A DNA stretch of 64,000 nt from Salinigranum rubrum (GTDB lineage Archaea > Halobacteriota > Halobacteria > Halobacteriales > Haloferacaceae), in assembly GCF_002906575.1 (NCBI RefSeq), contig NZ_CP026309.1:682001-746000 (forward strand), in the 5' to 3' direction. The notes under the pieces were generated by a model, which saw nothing but the letters and a program-made list of their open reading frames with translations, was not told the origin of the DNA and searched no databases. A program made the position numbers and the translations under genes. Shown here piece after piece: positions 9,319 through 17,799 of the stretch. Numbering within the stretch: the first letter of the stretch is position 1; each line of letters begins with the position of its first letter.

Positions 9319-10575
9319 ATGGGTCAGACGATGGCAGAGGCACTTTTGGCCAACGCCTCCGGAACGGAACAGGTGTCGCCGGGCGACCACGTCGTCTGCG
9401 AAATCGACCTCGCGATGACGCAGGACATCCACACGCCGGGCGTCGTCCACCTCCTCGAAGAGATGGGCGTCTCGGAACTGCACGACGCATCGCGCCTCGT
9501 CGTGGTACTGGACCACGTCGGGCCGTCACACACCGTCGGTAACGCCGACGAGAAGGCGGGAATCAGGCAGTTCGTCCGCGACCACCCGGACGCGCACTTC
9601 TACGACGTCGGGACCGGCATCAGCCACGAGGTCCTCCCCGAGAAGGGCCACGTCCGCCCGGGCGAACTCATCGTCGGGACGGACTCGCACACGGTCAGTC
9701 ACGGGGCGTTCGGCGCGGCCAGCACGGGCATCGGCGACACGGACATGGCCTACGCGCTCGCGACCGGACAGGGCTGGTTCCGCGTCCCCGAGACGGTCGA
9801 GTTCTTCGTCGAGGGCTCTTTCCCCGAGTTCGTCTCCGCGAAGGACTTCCTCCTGCACATCGCCGGCGAGTTCGGGACCGACGTCGCCCGGTACCGGGCG
9901 ATCGAGTTCCGGGGACCGACGGTCGAGTCGCTGTCGCTCGACGACCGTATCACGCTGACGAACATGTCGATCGAACTCGGGGCGAAGTTCGGCTTCACCC
10001 CCGTCGACGACGTCGTCACCGACTACGTCGAGGCGCGCACCGACGAACCGTTCGAGGTAGTCAACGCCGACGACGACGCCGACTACGCCGAGCGCTACGA
10101 GGTAGACGTCTCGGACCTCGAACCGCAGGTCGCGGTCCCCCACGACGTCGGGGACGTTCATCCCGTCTCCGAGGTCGATCCGGTCGAGGTCGATCAGGTG
10201 TTCCTCGGGTCGTGTACGAACGGGAAGTTCGACGACCTCGCCGCCGCCGCGGCGATTCTCGACGGTCACGAGGTCGCGCCGATGACGCGGTTCATCGTGA
10301 CGCCGGCGTCGAGAGAGATATACGGTCGGGCCGAGCGCGCGGGACTGATTCGCGTCTTCAACGACGCCGGCGCGGTCGTCACGAACTCGACGTGCGGTGC
10401 CTGTCCCGGTCTCGGTCTGGGCGTGCTCGGCGAGGGCGAGGTCTGTCTGGCCGCACAGAACCGCAACTTCCGCGGTCGAATGGGACACAACGACTCGGAG
10501 ATCTACCTTTCGAGCCCCGAGACGGCCGCTGCGACGGCAATCACGGGTCGGATCACCGACCCGAGGGAGGTGTGA
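9319..10575 (+). CDS. Aconitase-family hydro-lyase, large subunit (LeuC/DmdA-like)
   Basis: Large subunit of a two-subunit aconitase-superfamily hydro-lyase (418 aa, the length of archaeal-type LeuC/HacA). The [4Fe-4S] cluster ligands are visible as Cys299 in GSCTNGK and Cys359/Cys362 in STCGACPG; DHVGPSHTVGNA and VGTDSHTVSHGAFG are substrate-domain motifs. It is followed after 2 bp by the matching small subunit. Family members include isopropylmalate isomerase, homoaconitase and 2,3-dimethylmalate dehydratase (DmdAB of nicotinate fermentation). No other leucine genes are here, whereas PrpF- and lyase-family genes are, so a catabolic dehydratase is more likely than leucine synthesis. The specificity assignment is inference. 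Confidence 0.87.
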   Translation: MGQTMAEALLANASGTEQVSPGDHVVCEIDLAMTQDIHTPGVVHLLEEMGVSELHDASRLVVVLDHVGPSHTVGNADEKAGIRQFVRDHPDAHFYDVGTGISHEVLPEKGHVRPGELIVGTDSHTVSHGAFGAASTGIGDTDMAYALATGQGWFRVPETVEFFVEGSFPEFVSAKDFLLHIAGEFGTDVARYRAIEFRGPTVESLSLDDRITLTNMSIELGAKFGFTPVDDVVTDYVEARTDEPFEVVNADDDADYAERYEVDVSDLEPQVAVPHDVGDVHPVSEVDPVEVDQVFLGSCTNGKFDDLAAAAAILDGHEVAPMTRFIVTPASREIYGRAERAGLIRVFNDAGAVVTNSTCGACPGLGLGVLGEGEVCLAAQNRNFRGRMGHNDSEIYLSSPETAAATAITGRITDPREV

Positions 10576-10577
10576 CG

Positions 10578-11081
10578 ATGGCGTTCGAGGGGACCGCCCA
10601 CACGTTCGGCGACGACGTCAACACCGACTACATCACGCCGAGCGACTACTTCGGCCTCCCCTACGAGGAGATCGCCACCCACCTCTTCGAGCCGATCGAC
10701 CCGGACTTCTCCGCGCGGTTCGAGCCCGGAGACGTCGTCGTCGCCGGCGAGAACTTCGGGTCGGGGTCGAGTCGGGAGACGGCCCCGAAGGCGCTGGCGG
10801 TCGCCGGCGTGAGCGTCGTCGTCGCGGAGTCGTTCGCGCGGCTCTTCTACCGCAACGGCATCGCAATCGGGCTTCCGGTCGTCACCTGTCCCGGCGTGAC
10901 GGACGCCGTCTCGCAGGGCGACACCGTCAGCGTCGATCTGGGGGGACAGACGCTCACGAACCTGACGACGGGCGAGACCCTGTCGACCGAACCGATGCCG
11001 GCGGAGATCCGATCCATCTTCGACGCCGGGGGGCTGCTCGCACACTACGAACAGCACCCCGACGGCCTCACGCTCGACTAG
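10578..11081 (+). CDS. Aconitase-family hydro-lyase, small subunit (LeuD/DmdB-like)
   Basis: Swivel-domain subunit of 167 aa, beginning 2 bp after the large-subunit stop and so presumably translated with it. It shows the domain-4 signature GENFGSGSSRETAPKAL near residue 58, and DDVNTDYITPSDYFGLP at the N-terminus, which corresponds to the substrate-specificity loop of LeuD/HacB. It closes over the iron-sulfur active site of the 9319 product. The YFGLP sequence in the specificity loop may help distinguish it from isopropylmalate isomerase, but I cannot assign the substrate from it. Confidence 0.87.
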   Translation: MAFEGTAHTFGDDVNTDYITPSDYFGLPYEEIATHLFEPIDPDFSARFEPGDVVVAGENFGSGSSRETAPKALAVAGVSVVVAESFARLFYRNGIAIGLPVVTCPGVTDAVSQGDTVSVDLGGQTLTNLTTGETLSTEPMPAEIRSIFDAGGLLAHYEQHPDGLTLD

Positions 11082-11109
11082 TCACTGCCCCCGGACCCCC
11101 CCACGCTTC

Positions 11110-12459
11110 TCACAACCCTCCGGCGAGCGTCTCGACGGTGTCGTACTCGTCGAGCGCGTACGCCCGCTCGAAGAGCGCGTCCCGCTCGCCCTCGGGCACC
11201 GCCTCCCGCGTGAGGTCGCGGAACTTTCGCGCGAGTTCGTCGGCCGAGAGCGGCGCTTCGGCGGCTCCCTTCGGGTACGCCACCTCCGATTCGAGCCGTC
11301 GACCGTCGGTCGTCTCGACGACGACCCGCGCGGGGCGCGTCTCGGGGTAGCGAGCGTCCATCTCGTCGGTCGCGCTCACCGTCGTCCGCGCGAGCAGCGC
11401 GGACACGTCCCTCCGCGCGGCGTGTTTCGGGTCGAACCGTTCGAGCGTGGCCTCGCCCGTCACGAGCGCGATTGCCACGCCGTACGGGAGGCTCATCTGC
11501 GCGTCGAGGAGGTTTTCGACCGCCGTGTTGTCGTGGAACGACGCGGTGCGGTACGTCTGGACCTCGATGCGCTCGACGTCGCCCGGTTCGAGGCCGTCGG
11601 CTCGGAGTTCTAACGTCGCCTGGATCGGGCCGTGGATGTGCCGACAGCAGGGGTACGGCTTGAGGTAGCTCTCGGTGACCGCGAACGGCTCCCCGAGGGA
11701 GTCGAACGGCGAGAGGTCGTACTCGTCGGCGAACGCCCTGGCGAAGCCGTCGTCGCCCTCGATGACGGTGTCCGGTCCGTCGAACCCCTCCGCGGCGAGT
11801 TCGGCGGCCAGCACGCCGGCCATCGCCGCCCGCCCCGGGTGGAAGCGCTTCGACATCGACCCCTTCTCCATGAACTCGAAGAGCCCGCCCGCCTGGGTTC
11901 CCGCCAGTCCCAGCGCGTGGGCGCTCTTCGTCTCGTCGAGTCCGAGGACGCGACTCGCCGCCGCACCGGCCCCGATACATCCCGTGGTTCCCGTCGCGTG
12001 GAAGCCGCGCTCGCGGTGGGAGGTCTGTACCGCCACCGCGGTCCGGACCATCGCCTCGTAGCCGGCGACGATGGCCGTCGTCACCTCCTCGCCCGACGCT
12101 CCGTGCTTCTCACCGAGCGCGAGCGCGGCGGGGATGACGGCACTCCCGGGGTGGGCGGACGCGCCGCGGTGGCCGTCGTCGACGTCGAGCGCGTGCGCCG
12201 TGGTTCCGTTCGCGAGCGCCGCGAGGTGCGCGAGCGACCGCCCCCCTCCGACGACGGTGGCCTCGTCGCCGCCGAGCGAGTCGACGTACCGAAGCATCGC
12301 TTCCCCCGCGTCGGTCGACAACCCGGCGTACGACGCTCCGAGCGTGTCGACGAACGCCTTCCTGGTCGCTTCGACCGTCGACTCGTCGAGGCTGTCGTAC
12401 GTGAGCGTCGCGCAGAACGCGGCGAGTCGGGTCGTCTCCGCAGAACGGTCTCCAGTCAT
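11110..12459 (-). CDS. MmgE/PrpD family protein (copy 2)
   Basis: A 449-aa MmgE/PrpD protein with the expected helical N-terminal domain (LDVDDGHRGASAHPGSAV near residue 94; SHRERGFHATGTTGCIGAG near residue 150) and C-terminal lid domain. It is the most diverged of the three PrpD copies and carries the SKRFHPGRAAMAGVLAA segment usual in the family, whereas the other two have WKGL(S/A) sequences there. It is the last gene of a minus-strand group with the DUF6282-like hydrolase (44 bp upstream), the uncharacterised 13343 protein and the UGSC-family gene. Dehydratase, epimerase or decarboxylase chemistry is possible for the family. Confidence 0.86.
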   Translation of the reverse strand: MTGDRSAETTRLAAFCATLTYDSLDESTVEATRKAFVDTLGASYAGLSTDAGEAMLRYVDSLGGDEATVVGGGRSLAHLAALANGTTAHALDVDDGHRGASAHPGSAVIPAALALGEKHGASGEEVTTAIVAGYEAMVRTAVAVQTSHRERGFHATGTTGCIGAGAAASRVLGLDETKSAHALGLAGTQAGGLFEFMEKGSMSKRFHPGRAAMAGVLAAELAAEGFDGPDTVIEGDDGFARAFADEYDLSPFDSLGEPFAVTESYLKPYPCCRHIHGPIQATLELRADGLEPGDVERIEVQTYRTASFHDNTAVENLLDAQMSLPYGVAIALVTGEATLERFDPKHAARRDVSALLARTTVSATDEMDARYPETRPARVVVETTDGRRLESEVAYPKGAAEAPLSADELARKFRDLTREAVPEGERDALFERAYALDEYDTVETLAGGL

Positions 12460-12481
12460 TGGTCGACAGACGCGTCACCGC

Positions 12482-12491
12482 CGAATAAAAT
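12482..12491 (-). promoter_or_regulatory. TATA-like element before PrpD copy 2
   Basis: The minus strand reads AGATTTTATT about 23-32 bp before the start codon at 12459. This suggests that the gene can be transcribed from its own promoter as well as from the upstream operon. Confidence 0.35.
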
Positions 12492-12503
12492 CTCGGTCTC
12501 GGC

Positions 12504-13346
12504 TCAGCGTGGCTCGCCGAGCAACTCGCGGGGGACGGTCTTCGCCATCGTCTCGACCGCCGACGCGGAGACACCGTGTGCTCTCAGCCCGTCGACGAAC
12601 GAGGCGTACGCGTCCGGCGGCGACTGGTTCGACGGCTGGCCGTGGTCGGTCGAGAGGACGCACCGGTCGACGCCGATGTCGGCGATACCCTCGGCCATCG
12701 CGGCGAGCGTCGTGTCCCCCTTGACGACCGGGAGGTAGCACTTCTCGACGTACGCGCCGCGTTCGGCCAGTCGGACCTGGTCGTCGAGGGAGAGGCCCAT
12801 GAACGCCGAGTCCGGGTGGGTGACGAGGTAGTCGACGCCGGTGCCTCGCTCCTCGATAGCGTCGAGGACGGCGTCGGTCTCCGGCGGGCTGACGTGGCCG
12901 TTGCCGAGCACGAGTCGCCGGTCGGCGTCGTCGAGGACGTCGAGGATTTCCAGGAGTTCCGGCTTGGGTGCGCCCTCCTCGTCGGTCACCGTCAGCGTCT
13001 GCCCCGAGAAGGGGTAGGGGCGGTCGGTCTCGAAGTGCGCGGCGCTGAACGTCGGGAGCCAGACGACGCTCGCGCCGGTCTCGACCGCCAGTTCCACCGC
13101 CGAGGGGTTGAGCCCGCCGACGAACGTGTTGAGCGTGAGCGAGGAGTACACGTCGACGCCGGGGACGGCCGCGCGCCCCAGTCGGACGACCTCGAAGGTG
13201 TTGCCGAAGTGGCTCTTCAGGACGATACCGCCGAGCGGCGACTGCTCGACCCGTTCGAGCAACGCCACGATGTCGTGCTTGCGCTCCCACAGCGACGGTG
13301 CGGCGTGGACGTGCACGTCGATGGCTCCCTCGGGAATCGAACTCAT
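12504..13346 (-). CDS. Amidohydrolase-like protein (DUF6282-type)
   Basis: A 280-aa TIM-barrel metal-dependent hydrolase resembling the DUF6282 group. The N-terminal metal motif is DVHVHAAPS; further candidate ligands are the His in LKSHFGN, GNGHVSPPE and VTHPDSAF, and the Asp/His in LSTDHGQPSN. The start ATG overlaps the stop of the upstream gene (13343) by 4 bp, so the two are translationally coupled. Its place in the UGSC operon suggests hydrolysis of an intermediate in that unknown pathway. The substrate is unknown. A longer in-frame start exists upstream but would lie entirely inside the neighbouring gene. Confidence 0.78.
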   Translation of the reverse strand: MSSIPEGAIDVHVHAAPSLWERKHDIVALLERVEQSPLGGIVLKSHFGNTFEVVRLGRAAVPGVDVYSSLTLNTFVGGLNPSAVELAVETGASVVWLPTFSAAHFETDRPYPFSGQTLTVTDEEGAPKPELLEILDVLDDADRRLVLGNGHVSPPETDAVLDAIEERGTGVDYLVTHPDSAFMGLSLDDQVRLAERGAYVEKCYLPVVKGDTTLAAMAEGIADIGVDRCVLSTDHGQPSNQSPPDAYASFVDGLRAHGVSASAVETMAKTVPRELLGEPR

Positions 13347-14404
13347 TCGACTGCCCCCTCCACGGCCTTCGTGACGGAGCGGGTCTCCCCGAACGAGTGC
13401 AACGCCATCGAGTGCTTGCCCGCGCCGCCGGCGACCAGAACGACGACGTCCTCGGGCCGCTCGACGAGCGGAATTCGCGCGTCCCCGTCCCGTTCGAGGT
13501 GGAACCGCCGGTGGAGCGTGTAGTTGTCGTAGATGCCCGCCGCGTGGAGGTCGTCGACCGCGTTCCGCGCCTGGTCGTACAGGTACCACTGGACGTCCTC
13601 GACCGTCCAGCCGTCCTCCGCGACGGTGGCGGCGTGTTCCGGCCCCAGGACGAGCGCGATTTCGCCCTTCGAGTGGTGGGTGTTGTTGTTGCCGACGGTG
13701 GCGAAGACGTCCGCGGCGACGCCGAGAATCCCCGCCGCGTCGCCGTGGACGTGGTCGTTTATCTCGTGCGGAGCCTCCACGCCCATCACGGTCACCGCGC
13801 TCTCCTCGGCGTCGAACCCCCGGCGGACGTGTAGTGGTTCCCACGGCGAGTTCCGCTCGTTCTCCGCGATGCAGAAGCTGTACTTGCCCGGGTGGCCGTG
13901 CGTCGCGCGGTCCATCTCGCCGGGCGTCCCGCCGCCCGCGTTGACCAGCAGGAGGCGAATCGCGCGGCCGATGGTCGCGTTCGCCCGCCAGCCCTGCCCG
14001 AACACGTTGTAGCCGTAGTTCAGGTGGAGTTCGTCGACGACCGGCCCGTTGACGACGAGCAGCGGCGCGACGGGGTGGGTGGTCGCGTTGACGCCGTAGA
14101 GATTGAACGGCTCCTCGGTGAGGGCCTCGACCGCCGTCTCGACGACGGGCATGTACGAGGGTTTACAGCCGGCCATCACCGCGTTGATGGCGACCGTCTC
14201 GACCGTCGCCTCGCCGTATCTCGGCGGGATGACGCCCAGCGCCTCGTCGGGGGTTCGGTGGCTCCCGTCGAGCATCCGTTCGACGCGTTCCGGCGTCGGC
14301 GGGACGACGGGGAGGCCGTCGGTGAATCCGTTGCGATACAGGTGTTCCGTGACGGACTCGACGTCGCCCTCGACGACGTCGAGCGTCTCTGCGGTGAACT
14401 CCAT
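13343..14404 (-). CDS. Uncharacterised protein, partner of the UGSC-family protein
   Basis: A 353-aa soluble protein whose function I do not recognise. Conserved-looking features are YRNGFTDGLPVVPPTPERV near the N-terminus, VMAGCKPSYMPVVETAV (with a Cys) near residue 80, ATTHPVAPLLVVNGPV near residue 112, and NAGGGTPGEMDRATHGHPGKYSFC near residue 155. It is separated by only 2 bp from the UGSC gene and overlaps the next gene by 4 bp, so it is almost certainly co-translated with both. Genes of this type tend to sit beside UGSC-family genes, which suggests a two-protein enzyme; that is recollection of context, not something the sequence proves. Confidence 0.7.
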   Translation of the reverse strand: MEFTAETLDVVEGDVESVTEHLYRNGFTDGLPVVPPTPERVERMLDGSHRTPDEALGVIPPRYGEATVETVAINAVMAGCKPSYMPVVETAVEALTEEPFNLYGVNATTHPVAPLLVVNGPVVDELHLNYGYNVFGQGWRANATIGRAIRLLLVNAGGGTPGEMDRATHGHPGKYSFCIAENERNSPWEPLHVRRGFDAEESAVTVMGVEAPHEINDHVHGDAAGILGVAADVFATVGNNNTHHSKGEIALVLGPEHAATVAEDGWTVEDVQWYLYDQARNAVDDLHAAGIYDNYTLHRRFHLERDGDARIPLVERPEDVVVLVAGGAGKHSMALHSFGETRSVTKAVEGAVE

Positions 14405-14406
14405 TC

Positions 14407-15039
14407 TCAGATCGGGCACCGCAGCCCCGACGCGTCGACCTCCTCGTCGGCGTCGAGGTATCGGTTCTCGTACTCGGCTTCGAGCGTTTCGTGGTCGCGG
14501 GTCAACACCGCGACGACCTCCGAGACGACCGCTCTCGCCCGCTCGCGCACCTCTTTTTCGGGAACGCCGCCCATCGGATGCGGGACCGTGACGAGCGGGA
14601 GACCCGGCAGGCCGAGCGCCCGGGCCTCGGCCTGCCCGAGGGTGACGAACTCGTCGCTGTTGACCGTCGCCGTCGGCGTCCCCCGGCGTTCGAGGTCGAC
14701 GCTGTCGTAGACGCACCACGAGGTGCACGACCCGCAGTCGCCGTAGGCGTTGACCACCGCGTCACAGCGGTCGTGCAACTGGGTCGCGAGCGAGTCGGCC
14801 GGGATGGGGCTCTTGTCCTTGCGCCGGGAGACGGTCGTCGCGACGCCGTACTCCGCGACGAGGAGTCGCCCGATCTCGTCGAGCAGCACGTCCGCGTTGG
14901 CTTTCGAGTTGTCGAGGAGGCCGACGGTCGTCCCCTCCAGTGTGTCGAGTCGGTCGGCGATCCGGTCGCGGGTGACGTTCACCCGTCCCCGGGGGTCCAG
15001 TACGACGGTCTCCGATGAGGCTGTCTCGTTCACGCCCAT
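14407..15039 (-). CDS. UGSC-family protein (cysteine form)
   Basis: A 210-aa protein with the motif GDCGSCTSWCVYDS at residues 100-113 (Cys102, Cys105, Cys109). It corresponds to the UGSC family, named because some bacterial members have selenocysteine in a U-G-S-C motif; here the position is Cys102. The function is unknown; the paired Cys/Sec suggests a thiol redox or cofactor-binding site. GLPLVTVPHPMGGVPEKEV follows near residue 158. It is the first gene of a tight minus-strand operon with 13343 and 12504. I chose MGVNETASSE rather than the ATG 27 bp upstream because the extra residues look unlike coding sequence. Confidence 0.75.
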   Translation of the reverse strand: MGVNETASSETVVLDPRGRVNVTRDRIADRLDTLEGTTVGLLDNSKANADVLLDEIGRLLVAEYGVATTVSRRKDKSPIPADSLATQLHDRCDAVVNAYGDCGSCTSWCVYDSVDLERRGTPTATVNSDEFVTLGQAEARALGLPGLPLVTVPHPMGGVPEKEVRERARAVVSEVVAVLTRDHETLEAEYENRYLDADEEVDASGLRCPI

Positions 15040-15121
15040 TGTCAGGGAGTCACGCGGCGACCACAAAAGTGTTCAGTCCGCCGCGGACCCGACTGTGAGT
15101 TGTCCCCGTCGACTCGACCGA

Positions 15122-15131
15122 ACCTATTAGG
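15122..15131 (+). promoter_or_regulatory. Possible TATA-like element before PrpD copy 3
   Basis: ACCTATTAGG lies 37-46 bp before the ATG at 15168, in the 128-bp divergent gap shared with the UGSC operon. It is somewhat farther than a leaderless spacing. Confidence 0.3.
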
Positions 15132-15167
15132 CGTGTGCCGTCGTCGTCCCGCCACGGATTCGACCAT

Positions 15168-16538
15168 ATGAGTTCACTCAGCCACGAACTGGCGGCGCAC
15201 GTCGACCGAGTCTCGTTCGACGACTTCGACGAGGCGGTACTCGACATCACCAGCGACCTGCTGCTCGACACGGTCGGCTGTAGCATCGGCGCGTTCACCA
15301 GCCCCCCGTCGAAGGCGCTCCGCGCGGAGTACGGCGACCACCGCGGGACGGCAGGCGCAACCGTCGTCGGCACGGACGTCGACGTCCCCGTCGAGACCGC
15401 GGGACTGATCAACGGGACGATGGCCCGGTATCTCGACTACAACGACTGCTACATGGCCACCGGCGGGGCGTGTCACCCGAGCGACCACATCATGCCGCTC
15501 CTGTCGGTCGCTCAGAGCGAGGGGGCGACCGGGCGTGACCTCGCCGAAGCCATCGTCGTCGCGTACGAGGTCGAGTGCTCGGGGCTCGACCAGGCGACCG
15601 TCCGCGAGCGTGGGTTCGACTACGCCGCGTGGGGACCCTATTCGAGCGCGGCCGCGGTCGGGAAACTGATGGGGCTGTCGCGCGACGAACTCGTCGACGC
15701 GTTCGGTATCGCGGGCGCGTCGAACGCCCCGCTGTACATCACCCGCCGTGGCGACGTCTCGATGTGGAAGGGGCTCGCCCACCCGTACGTCACGCACAAC
15801 GCCATCCAGGCCTGTCAGATGGCCCGGGCCGGCATCACCGGCCCGACCGAGGTGTTCGAGGGCGACTACGGCTTTCAGGCGGTCGTCTCCGACAACGACC
15901 TCGACTTCAGCGAACGGCCCACCGGCGACGAGTACCGCATCCTCGAAACCGGCATCAAGTACTTCGCCACCGGCTACTACATCCACTCGCCGCTGACGGG
16001 GGCGCTCGAACTCGTCGACGAGCACGACATCGCGCCCGACGACATCGACGCGATACACGTCGACATCTTCGAGACGGCGGCGAAGGCGCTCGCCACCCCG
16101 GAGAAGTGGGGGACGGACCAGACCCGCGAGACGGCGGACCACAGCATCCCCTACAGCGTTGCCGTCGGCATCGTCGACGGCGAGGTGACGCCTCGACAGT
16201 TCGAACCGGACCGCCTCCGCGGCCCCGACGTCCACGCGGTGATGGAGAAGATCACCGTCTCCGAAGACCCGGACCTGACCGAGTACCGCCGGGACCACCC
16301 CCGACACATCCCCTCGGTGACGACCATCACCGTCGACGGGACCGAGTACCGGTCGCGGGTCGACGCGCCGCTCGGTCACGCGGAGCGCCCCATGAGCGAC
16401 GAGCAACTCGACGGCAAGTTCCGGGCGCTCTGTGACGGTCTCCTCGCCGACGAACAGATGGAGCGCGTGATGGCGCTCTCCGCGGACCTCCCCGACCTCG
16501 ATACGGTCGACCCGCTCCTCGACGCGCTGGTCGTCTGA
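15168..16538 (+). CDS. MmgE/PrpD family protein (copy 3)
   Basis: A 456-aa MmgE/PrpD protein, the same length as copy 1 and similar along its whole course: LDYNDCYMATGGACHPSDHIMP near residue 92, YAAWGPYSSAAAVGKLMGL, ITRRGDVSMWKGLAHPYVTHNA, and EKWGTDQTRETADHSIPYSVA in the C-terminal half. The in-frame ATG 33 bp upstream is less likely, since the conserved family start is MSSLSHELAAHV. It is divergent from the UGSC operon and heads the plus-strand series of acyl-CoA genes. Whether it dehydrates, decarboxylates or epimerises a dicarboxylate cannot be decided here. Confidence 0.87.
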   Translation: MSSLSHELAAHVDRVSFDDFDEAVLDITSDLLLDTVGCSIGAFTSPPSKALRAEYGDHRGTAGATVVGTDVDVPVETAGLINGTMARYLDYNDCYMATGGACHPSDHIMPLLSVAQSEGATGRDLAEAIVVAYEVECSGLDQATVRERGFDYAAWGPYSSAAAVGKLMGLSRDELVDAFGIAGASNAPLYITRRGDVSMWKGLAHPYVTHNAIQACQMARAGITGPTEVFEGDYGFQAVVSDNDLDFSERPTGDEYRILETGIKYFATGYYIHSPLTGALELVDEHDIAPDDIDAIHVDIFETAAKALATPEKWGTDQTRETADHSIPYSVAVGIVDGEVTPRQFEPDRLRGPDVHAVMEKITVSEDPDLTEYRRDHPRHIPSVTTITVDGTEYRSRVDAPLGHAERPMSDEQLDGKFRALCDGLLADEQMERVMALSADLPDLDTVDPLLDALVV

Positions 16539-16589
16539 CGAGTCGTCCGTCGAGGACGACACCACTGCCCGCGGGACGAGGAGGGGGAG

Positions 16590-16596
16590 TTATATC
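16590..16596 (+). promoter_or_regulatory. TATA-like box of the acyl-CoA dehydrogenase gene
   Basis: TTATATC, 23-29 bp before the ATG at 16619. The spacing implies a leaderless transcript. Confidence 0.5.
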
Positions 16597-16618
16597 GGTT
16601 GCCCGCCGTGGGCAGGGT

Positions 16619-17749
16619 ATGCAGTTTCAGCTCACGGACGAACAGCGGATGATACAGCAACTGGCCGCGCAACTGGCCGACGAGGAGTTCGCCGACGACG
16701 CGTTCACCTGGGAGCACGAGTTCCCCGCGGCGAACAGAGACACCCTCGCCGAACAGGGCCTGCTCGGCATCGCGCTCCCCGAGGCGTACGGCGGCGGCGG
16801 CTACTCCGTGGTAGAGGTCCTCCTCGCCCAGGAGGCGGTCTGTCGGGTCTGCCCAGACACCGCGCACGTCCTCTCGCGGGCGTCGATGGGGCCGCCGCGG
16901 GTCATCGCCGCGCTCGGGAGCGACTACCTGAAGGAGCGGTACCTCCCGCGGGTCTGCAGCGGCGACCTGGTCATGTCCGTGGCCATCTCGGAGGCCGAAG
17001 CCGGGTCCGACGCCGGGGCGATGGAGACGAACGCGACCGTCGACGGCGACACGGTCGTCATCGACGGCTCGAAGCTGTGGATCACCAAGGCCGACGTCGC
17101 CGACGCGTTCCTCGTCTACGCGCGGTTCGACGACGGGAACGTCGGCGCGGTCCTCGTCGACAAGGACGCCCCGGGCTTCTCGCTCGGACGCGGCGACGAG
17201 AACATGGCCGGGCACACCCAGCACGAACTCCGCATGGAGGGCTGTGAGGTCCCCGAGGAGAACGTCCTCGTCTACGGCGGTGGCGAGTCGTTCAAGCAGT
17301 TGCTCGTCGAGTTCAACGTCGAACGGTGTCACAACGCGATGATGTCGGTCGGTTGCGGCCTGAACGCCTTCGACAAGGCGCTGGACCACGCCCGGAATAG
17401 AAAACAGTTCGACCAGCCCATCGCCGACTTCCAGGGCGTCGAGTGGAAGTTCGCGGACATGGCGATGAAGCTCGACGCGGCCCGACTGCTCATCTACCGG
17501 GCGGCCGCCAACGCCGTCGACAGCGCGCCCTCCCGGCTGGAGACGTCGATGGCGAAGGTGATGGGCAACGAGGCCGGAGGGTTCGCCGTCGACGAGGCGT
17601 TGCAGATTCACGGCGCGACCGGCTACTCGAAGTCGAGTCCGCTGGAGTACCTCTACCGGTGGGTGCGCGGCTGGCGCATCGCCGGCGGCACGGTCGAGGT
17701 CCAGCGGAACATGATCGCGCGCGACCTGAAGAAGCACGGGCTGGACTGA
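16619..17749 (+). CDS. Acyl-CoA dehydrogenase
   Basis: Flavin-dependent acyl-CoA dehydrogenase, 376 aa. Seen are VAISEAEAGSDAGAM (FAD/substrate loop, residues 121-135), LWITKADVADAFLVYA, ARNRKQFDQPIADFQGVEWKFADM, and the C-terminal GGTVEVQRNMIARDLKK. The usual C-terminal catalytic Glu (the EGT motif) is replaced by Gly. Glu235 in EFNVERCHNAMM lies where isovaleryl-CoA and long-chain acyl-CoA dehydrogenases place their base, so branched-acyl-CoA oxidation is plausible. It is followed by a CoA-transferase and a crotonase in the same direction, each with its own TATA-like box, which suggests activation, oxidation and hydration-type steps on one acyl group. Confidence 0.9.
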   Translation: MQFQLTDEQRMIQQLAAQLADEEFADDAFTWEHEFPAANRDTLAEQGLLGIALPEAYGGGGYSVVEVLLAQEAVCRVCPDTAHVLSRASMGPPRVIAALGSDYLKERYLPRVCSGDLVMSVAISEAEAGSDAGAMETNATVDGDTVVIDGSKLWITKADVADAFLVYARFDDGNVGAVLVDKDAPGFSLGRGDENMAGHTQHELRMEGCEVPEENVLVYGGGESFKQLLVEFNVERCHNAMMSVGCGLNAFDKALDHARNRKQFDQPIADFQGVEWKFADMAMKLDAARLLIYRAAANAVDSAPSRLETSMAKVMGNEAGGFAVDEALQIHGATGYSKSSPLEYLYRWVRGWRIAGGTVEVQRNMIARDLKKHGLD

Positions 17750-17769
17750 GGAGAAGCGACGGCGGCAGC

Positions 17770-17777
17770 TACTTATC
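17770..17777 (+). promoter_or_regulatory. TATA-like box of the CoA-transferase gene
   Basis: TACTTATC, 23-30 bp before the ATG at 17800. It falls in the 50-bp gap after the acyl-CoA dehydrogenase stop, so the two genes may be separate transcripts. Confidence 0.45.
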
Positions 17778-17799
17778 GCCCCTGTCTGTACGTATCGAC

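Noticed and set aside
7497-9542. A 681-codon plus-strand open frame spanning the rhodanese 5' end and the MFS and leuC-like genes
   Set aside because: It is arginine/proline-rich and low in hydrophobic residues, the signature of an out-of-frame shadow in high-GC DNA. The real genes in this stretch have clear family motifs.
9319-11081. Leucine biosynthesis isopropylmalate isomerase
   Set aside because: No leuA, leuB or other branched-chain biosynthetic genes are nearby, while catabolic PrpF, PrpD and lyase families are. A catabolic hydro-lyase is preferred, though not proven.
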